DNA from: Antedon mediterranea | Lineage: Eukaryota; Echinodermata; Crinoidea; Comatulida; Antedonidae | Direction: 5' to 3' | Length of the DNA: 64,000 bases | NCBI RefSeq assembly: GCF_964355755.1 | Contig: NC_092679.1 | Coordinates: 24,860,432-24,924,431, forward strand | Shown: positions 56,901 to 64,000 of the stretch, one piece after another | Layout of the letters: every line of letters begins with the position of its first letter | Position numbering within the stretch: position 1 is the stretch's first letter | Program-made: the position numbers and the translations under genes | The notes under the pieces: generated by a model | Databases searched by the model: none | The model's input: the letters and a program-made list of their open reading frames with translations, nothing else | Told to the model about the DNA's origin: nothing

Positions 56901-59900
56901 TTAGGCTGTAAGACACCCCATATTTACATTTTCAATTCCCACAAAAACTCAGGACTGGAGGGTTTTTTTTCCTATCTGCCAAAAAGTATATTTTTGCGAT
57001 GTTGTCATGGTGGTCGTTGGTTGTGCGCAATTGATTAATTACTATCTAAATAAAAACATGATCTTTTTCAGTGACTTTTTGTCATTTCGAAGAGATTTTT
57101 GTCATATTTATATATTAAAAAAAAAAAGAATTCAAGTGAGGTAGGTGACACAAGTAGGCCTTATATCAGAAAGTTTGAAATGCCCTACTGTTCAATTAAT
57201 TAAAGTATAATTCATATTCATGTATTATAATAATACCTTGACCCAAGGTCATGGTTGAAAAAGTGTTTGTATACCAAACTGTGGATCAAACCAGGGACCT
57301 CACTATATACCCAGGTATGAATTAGCATATGAATAGGATCTGTGATAATAGGGAATTATGATTCTTTGGTAAATATGTGCGAAATCCAAACAGTTTATTG
57401 CCTACAGACAAATAAGTCCACATCAGTGAACTGTGAGTCAGGTCATATTAGGTTTGAGTTGTGACCTGCAATGAGCAATATTTTATGATCATGGATGCTT
57501 TGTTTTCTACAACGACTAACAATATGAAGAAGACTTCTTCACCTGAACATTTGTATGTTAACCATTTGGATTTCTTACTTTGTGGGGAGGCCATGTTGAC
57601 TTATTAAATTTTGTGATTAATGTACCAGCATATTTTTATTTTCAAGGTTAAACCAGATTGTACAGTAATGGTGTTTATATTTCATTTTGTATCTATTTGC
57701 TTTCAAAGTATTCACTTTGTTTGAAACTAAATATTATTATGTATATATTTTGGAAAATGATTTACATAGTTTAGGCCTTGTGTTTTCTTGATGTTTCTCC
57801 CCAGTAATTCTCAAACTGATTCTTTCACATTAATTTTAACTTGTCACTGTAGAGATGATCTGCACAAATGCAATGTGTAGCATGAACATATATGCTTGCA
57901 AATTTTTATAGGAAGGAAAGTTTTTGAAAATAAAATGCCTTAAAAAAGGCCTAACTAAGCTTAAATTTTCTGCATAATAAATAATACATGTACAATGTAT
58001 ATTACATGTACAATGTATATTACATGTACAATGTATATTTCATGTACAATGTATATTTCATGTACAATGTATATTTCATGTACAATGTATATAATACATG
58101 TACAATGTATATTTCTATAATGTTCATATTTTCATTCCTTTATATTTATATTTATTTTTTGTTAAACTTCATTATCATATTCTTTCTTCTTTCTGCCTGT
58201 TTATTTAATCTTTTAATTTAGCTTTTGCTTTTTGATTTCTAAATTCAAAGGCAAATTACTGGAAAATATTATATAAAATATTTATCTGTATAAAAGTCCT
58301 TATGTTAAACTAGTAATACAGTAGATACGTATATGTTGTCAACAAATCTTCATCTGGCAATGAAACATCACACTTGCATATCTATTACTAATTTAATGTA
58401 AATGATTGTATAGATATTTAATATAAAACATTTTTCGTAGATAAAATATTCAGTTGTACAGTTACGTAGGCATAGGTGCTCTACATATAATATATATATA
58501 TATAATATTTGTGATAGTAGAAGCAGATCAAGATCAAGAACAATGCCTCTTTTTTAGAGTGTTCTGGGAGGTGTAAAACTTCTTAAATATTGCATATTAA
58601 AAAATTAAGAATACAGAATTAAATAAAATAATCTTGATTATTCAATTAAAATATAATAATTTAGTTTTGTATGATAAGATGGTCAGTAGTGTGATGTGCA
58701 ACATCAGGAGACACTAATATTGCCTTTATTTCCCTTGTGAAAAACTATTGTATAGAACAATTACTACAGCAAGTGAACCATTCCAGCCACCATTAAGGTT
58801 TGCCATTAACGTTTGGATTTGACTTATTGCCGACTCACTTCAAAGCGGCTTGCTTGATATGTTGCATTAATATGGCGCATCCAGTGTTGGCCAATCTGGT
58901 GTTCACATCTAAATAAATGTATCTTGAATAAACAGTCTAATAAAGCTAAATTAAGCAGCACAAATTCAATGCTGATTATACAGACAGGAAAGATAGAATA
59001 AAAGCCATTTTCAGGTGCAATTTATAATCTACTGTTACATTTTAGTCTATTGCTCTGTTTGTATTCTTTATTTCTGTTTGATTATAGACAGAATGTAGAA
59101 GTAAAATTGGTGCAATATGGATGTTTACAGAAAATGATTAAGAACAGACAGTGAAATTGGCATCATTATAAGTTAACCTAGTTTTTGTTCCAGCGGTTAA
59201 CAACCGAGGAAAATCAGTCAACAGCAAATAACATTCAACCATTCATTGTTATAGTTATACACTTTGTTTCATTTAGAAAACTTAAAACAAAAAATGACTT
59301 CGCATCTAATTGATGTTGCTTGTTTTATCTTACAATTACATGAAATGCATTCAAATTTATTGTCACCATGTTTATTCAAACTTCAGGAGTGTTTTTAAAG
59401 GAAGCGTTTTTTTAGCGGGAGGATTTTATTTTTATGTGCAATGGTATATAATCAAATAAATTCTCCTTACATGTAGTAAAATATGAAAAAATATCAAAAT
59501 ACAAAAAGTCTACCAATAGAACCTGTGTATAATAAATATTGTTTGTATAAGTATATGTGGAGAGGTGTTTATTTGGGGTAGTTTGTGGTGGGGCTATCTA
59601 AAAATAGACGCCCCAGAATGTGGGGAAATGCTACTTGGGAGAGGTTTATTCAAATAAATGTGGTATTCACAATAAGCAACGGGCTTGCAGGTCTGTTAAA
59701 TCTTATCTTTACCTGTCTCTCAGCTGCAGATTTATACAATGAAAAAAATGACAGATGCAGAAGTTTGGACATGTGGAAAATGTAAAGTTAAATGGGTTTT
59801 TTTTTTTCAATGAGCAGACTTTCTATAGCTCACAGGTCAGCGTATAAACTTGAAATGTGGGTTAAAAGGTACAGTTAAAGGTCTTTCACATGACCAATGT

Positions 59901-60228
59901 CCACACATATGGGATTAAAGTAATGCTTGTTGTATAGTATTTGAACTTTCAGCTTAAATGTAGGTTCTATACTAATGTGAAACATACTGATTAAAGACAA
60001 ATAAGAGAGAATGACAAAGGAAATTATACAGAAAGCGCTATTATGCAGTTAAATTTTAAGAGGACGGTAGCATTAGGAAACTGTATCACATGGAAGCTTA
60101 TAGTTTACTACAGCTCAAAAATGGGAATTTGTAAATTCGGACTGGGCATGAGCAAACCCCAAAGCACGTCTGGGAGAAGAGTCTATGAGATGTGTGCAGG
60201 CAGTTATAGTCTGTAAGACCTGTTTAAT
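56901..60228. other. Minisatellite at 57985-58114, otherwise no gene recognised
   Basis: At 57985-58114 an 18-bp unit ('tacatgtacaatgtatat') is repeated about seven times. It is nearly palindromic, and its open frame ('MYNVYFMYNVYF') is a repeat artefact. The remaining 3 kb is AT-rich. The open frame at 59585-59785 has no domain or splice context. Confidence 0.55.
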
Positions 60229-60903
60229 TTACCTCCGCCAAGGAGGTATATGTAATCGGTAGTGTGTGTTTGTTTGTTTGTTTGTTTGTTTGTTAGCAGG
60301 ATTACTCAAAAAGTAATTACAAGATCTTTACCAAAATGAATATACAGATAGATATGTGGTCAAGGACCATTCCATTAAATTTTGGGACCATTGTCCCAAT
60401 TCTGGACAACTTTTTAGTATACTTTTCAGACCTCCTAGTGTTAAAAGATAGGACAGAATTTTTCAAAAGCCGGCGAGCAGTGTTAAAGTAACAAGTATAC
60501 TGAAATTGCATTTTCTTGAGAACTACTTGTCCAAAAAACTTCATTTTTGTACAAGAGGCAAGAGTTATAATTTGTGATTTGTAATTTTGAAACATAATTT
60601 GATTTAATGTGCACGTTTTTTGATGCCAGTAGTTTAAAAAACCTATTTTCTTTTCAAATTCACTCGTTTGATTTTCGCGTTGCTGTTCTATTTTTAGTCA
60701 ACTGAAGCTATTTTTAATTGAAAGGCTTGTTACATAACCATTACACCAAACTCGCATACACATGATTGTAGTGAAATTAGCCTAAATCACAAACAGCATT
60801 AAGACACACACAAATATATATATATTTTTTTTTAACCGGAGAAATCTTATGTAGGAGAATTTTACAGTAGGCGGAGGTATGCACTCTCGGAGTGGCTTTC
60901 TAG
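60229..60903 (+). mobile_element. Helitron family A, copy 3 (intact ends)
   Basis: The 5' hairpin ACCTCCgccaaGGAGGT begins at 60231, followed by (TTTG)n at 60266-60292. The 3' hairpin CACTC-tcg-GAGTG lies at 60882-60894, then CTAG at 60900-60903. It is the best preserved copy of this family here and directly abuts a family-C Helitron. The minus-strand open frame at 60317-60595 is not supported as a gene. Confidence 0.9.
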
Positions 60904-60905
60904 TT

Positions 60906-62101
60906 GGTTATCCGCACTTGGCGGATAACCTCTTGTTATTGTCAGAGATTTCATTTTTTCTGCTCATTTTTTGTTGGTCGCATATCTCAAAAATGGCAAT
61001 AGCAGTTATGTTGTAACTTGGCCAGCAGATGCACGTATATATGTAGTTGTGCAACAAACTTTGGTTTTATGAAAATATGGTCGCGTAGCGTAACTACGCG
61101 CGATTTTCTGAAATTCTTAGATTGACTATAACTTGAAAACCAATAGCTATTTTTAAATACCACTTGACACACGTATGCTTCATGTCAAGGGTCATCTTCC
61201 TGTATCATCAGCAAAATTTTGAACATTGGTCAAATCGCGCGTACGCGCGCTTTGAAAGTTAAAAATGCTCAAAATCAATTTCTAATCAACTTTCTACACG
61301 TTTCAGGACATTTTAAGCATTTCACATTTTTCAAAAAAATTTGCGTTGCGCGCGCGCTATTGCGCACTTCGCTCGTACGCAGCCTAGAAAGCCCGTTTTT
61401 GCGCTTGATTATTGTTTTTCATAGTTTTATGATATATTTCTTTCATATTTGTTGAATTATGAATGCAAAATAATGACACACGTGCACGTCAAACTTTAAA
61501 AATCGTGCGCTTGAAAATTGGTAATTTTATGCAAATTTGTGTAAAAATATGCCTATTTTGAATCGATTATAGCTCTCCGGGATGTCTGGTGACCCCCAAT
61601 TTTTTTAACCTAATATGTAAGCAGATATATTGTAGACATGAATTCATGCAAAATTTTTACCTCTGGGCTGTTGTGACGTCATCGTATGGCCACACAAATG
61701 TAAAATATAGGGATTTTGTCTCTTTCGACAAAGTTCGTCACATTCAATAGAGCGCATACCGCGTAAACGTTATCAATTTTCTTCCAATTTTCAATATTTT
61801 ATTACTAAAATAATTCCTTTTTAGACTTATGAACTTTTTTTTTTAATTTGAAAAGGTCATCATTTTCAAACAATTGAATAAACGTGAGTGGTGTAAAATA
61901 AAAAATAACCGTCAACTAAACCGTTTACAATGCTAATACCGTCAACTGTTGACACTTATTAAACGATTTTGATGTATTCCAGCTGTTCTTTACAATCGTT
62001 GTAGTGCAGCCTATTGTAGACTAAGCATAATAAATAACATGTGCGTGTTACGATGCGTTGGGCGATAGCCTAACTCGTCAACGTGACGAGTTCAAATCTA
62101 G
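60906..62101 (+). mobile_element. Helitron family C, copy abutting family A
   Basis: The 5' hairpin GGTTATCCGC...GCGGATAACC lies at 60906-60930, two bases after the CTAG of the previous Helitron. The 3' hairpin AACTCGTCaacGTGACGAGTT is at 62072-62092, with CTAG at 62098-62101. At 1.2 kb it is more diverged in the middle than the other family-C copies. Confidence 0.88.
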
Positions 62102-63253
62102 TTTTTTTTCGATATTCTTCTTTCTTTCCATGAATTTTGTTGCAAGCATATCTCTAATTCTGGCTAACAAATGATTGTATAACTTTGTCAAAAGATTGCC
62201 CTCTACTTGTAGATGTGCAAGAAACTTTTTTTTTCAAATTTCGAGTCGCGCAGCGTAAGTTACGCGCGATTTTGTGAATTTCAATGATTGTTCATAGAAT
62301 AAAAACTAAAAGTCATTTTGTATTGAAACTTGGTGAACATTTAAGTCATATAATGCGCAAACTTTCTATGGATTAAAAATGGCAAGTTTTACAAAAAGTT
62401 ACGCGCGCACGCGCGTTTAAAATTTCAAAATGCGAAAAATCAATATCTAATCAACTTTCTACGCGTTTCATGTCATTTTGAGCATTTCAAAAATTCCCAC
62501 GCGTGCGCAATTTTTTTACGCGCACGTGCGCACGTAGCGCAAAAACATCATTTTTTTGCTTGGGTTTTGTTTTTCCTGTCTTTTTTAGAAAATTTACCAA
62601 CTTTCAAACAATTTCGACCTAAAATCACGTCATACGAGCACGTAGAATTAAACAATTTACGCGCATTTTTGATGAAAAAGTTCAAAAATTTGTCAAAATT
62701 ATGCCTTTTTTTAAACAGTCATAGATTTTAAACTACGTGGTGAACTTTTTTATAATTACATATTCTGGTAGTAGATGAGTTGCAGATATCAAATCATGCA
62801 TCAATATGGCTAACCGGACATTGTGACGTCATCGTATGGCCACTCGAATATAAAATATAGGATTTTTGTCTCTTTCCTCGTAGCTCGTCACATTTAATAG
62901 AGCGCATCTCCACTTATCCGTATTCCATTGCCTTCCATTTTTTTGTATTGTCTAGGTCAATCAATTATCTTTCGCATGATTTACCATTTTTTGAAATGTT
63001 TATTACGTCATCATGTGCAAAAGCGTCAGTAACTTTGGTCACTTATTTTCACCTATTCTGCACTGTATGTAGTACCTATACAGTATATAGCGTATACCGT
63101 ATATACTTATACGTGACGCAAAGTAGAGAGCGCACTAAATTTTTTTCAATGGCATAATCGTTTTTCTGCGCGCAAAATTCTGACGTGTGGCGTGCGCGTG
63201 GATTTTTCGATGCGGATAACCTAACTCGTCCGTAGTGACGAGTTCAAATCTAG
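62102..63253 (+). mobile_element. Helitron family C, short form, third in a row
   Basis: It starts in a T-run right after the previous CTAG, without its own 5' hairpin. It ends with hairpin AACTCGTCcgtaGTGACGAGTT (63223-63244) and CTAG (63250-63253). It is collinear with the short copy at 18156-19311 on the other strand. It contains TGACGTCA near 62824 and long alternating 'cgcgcacgcgcg' tracts near 62402. Confidence 0.87.
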
Positions 63254-63710
63254 TTAACAATGTTTTTAGTTTAAAAAAACTATGTTGGTCGGTTGGTTGG
63301 TCGGTAAACACTAACTTGAGCTCGCGACTGCATCCATATAATATGGCCTTGCTCTTTTGGCTGTCACTATCATTGAATATAATGGTCAGGTCAAAACAAT
63401 CCTTCCTCTATGGTAAATTATTAGAAAATTTAATATTATTATTATTAGAAAATTTGTTTAATTTCGGATTATATTTTTGTTTGGTACAGCAGGCCACAGA
63501 ATTTACATTTAATTCCACAAAATGTTTACTACTGATTGATTTCTTGAATTATTAAATAGAATGTCAATAAAAAAAAGGCATCATTTAATGAAGAAAGAAC
63601 AATTATAATATATTGTTTCGTCAACTTGTAGTTGTGCAACATGCTTTTAGTTTATGATAAACAGGAACGAGCAATTGTACGAACATTTTGATTGAAATAT
63701 ATATTTATAC
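63254..63710. other. No feature recognised
   Basis: AT-rich sequence between the Helitron and the SINE, with 'ggtcggttggttggtcgg' at 63286. A 106-codon plus-strand open frame (63235-63555) begins inside the Helitron and has no domain. Confidence 0.5.
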
Positions 63711-64000
63711 TTGGTAACCTCTTCAGTCAAAGACTGGTCTCCCAGAGGGCCCAGTTGGTGATCAGTGGCTGTGATGTACTAATACACCGGGGTACAGTAA
63801 CCCCCTACTTGTCTCGAAAGATGTACTAGGTTCTTTAAAGTGCACACGAGCTAGATGTGTACACTGGACCTACGGTTTATAGTCCTTATCCGAGAAGACT
63901 CGTTCTACCACCAGAACCATGGAGTGAGTGAGCCTCGAACCCCTGCCGATGTTATGGCTACGTAATTACGGTTCCACTGTCTTAACCGCTCGGCCACTCA
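63711..64000 (-). mobile_element. tRNA-derived SINE, best copy (runs off the window)
   Basis: On the minus strand it starts 'tgagtggccgagcggttaag' (box A, 63981-63996) and has a box-B-like 'ggggttcgaggctc' (about 63930-63943), so RNA polymerase III promoter elements are present. The head resembles tRNA-Leu or tRNA-Ser. The body continues 'ggtccagtgtacacatctag' and 'gtgcactttaaagaacc'. The 3' part is 'gggccctctgggagaccag' followed by 'tctttgactgaagaggttac'. That 3' part resembles the LINE tail at 39834. The right window edge may cut the first bases. Confidence 0.88.

Noticed and set aside
57988-58221. 'MYNVYFMYNVYF' peptide
   Set aside because: Derived from an 18-bp tandem repeat followed by T-rich sequence.
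63900-64000. Genuine tRNA gene on the minus strand
   Set aside because: The tRNA-like head lacks a foldable anticodon and acceptor arm and continues into a SINE body seen in other copies.

Overview
This is eukaryotic, AT-rich DNA with no prokaryotic gene organisation. It looks like non-coding genome of a marine invertebrate. The frequent 'ctaggcctag' words, the CR1/L2-like LINE, the tRNA-derived SINE and the abundant short Helitrons would suit an echinoderm or related animal. That assignment is inference only; no sequence here fixes the species. No complete host gene is recognisable. Two short exon-like pieces in compatible phase (45619-45711 and 54213-54345, + strand) are the best hint of one.

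Almost everything that can be identified is mobile or tandemly repeated DNA. From left to right: a decayed Ty3/gypsy pol fragment (40-456); a Harbinger-like element with a fold-back core (657-2221); a 2.0 kb terminal-inverted-repeat (TIR) element with a perfect 9-bp target duplication and an internal hairpin (4440-6469); a SINE split by an insertion (7045-7615); a hAT-like MITE (11708-12306); and a LINE copy (12813-15331) split by a DNA transposon (13175-14988) that itself holds a Penelope-like fragment. Then come a Helitron (15584-16274) and a head-to-tail array of four copies of a second Helitron family (18156-24028). Next is a 1.1 kb giant palindrome built of 21-bp units (24577-25683), a near-perfect 24-bp minisatellite (28511-29188), and a second copy of the LINE-splitting transposon with perfect TIRs and a 6-bp target duplication (34398-36143).

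The centre holds a three-level nest: a Helitron (36229-41696) is split by a piggyBac-like element at TTAA (36794-40674), which carries a LINE with a 977-codon open frame (endonuclease plus reverse transcriptase, 36882-39815). A similar nest lies at 51426-53817: a piggyBac-like element holds a Helitron that holds a second Helitron with the same core but different ends. The right edge has three Helitrons in a row (60229-63253) and an intact-looking tRNA-derived SINE (63711-64000).

The parts interact as parasites of one another. The SINE shares its 3' segment with the 3' tail of the local LINE, as expected if it borrows that LINE's reverse transcriptase. All Helitrons seen are non-autonomous. 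The only intact mobile-element enzyme in the window is the LINE polyprotein, which appears 5'-truncated. Stretches not listed hold no gene that I can support.
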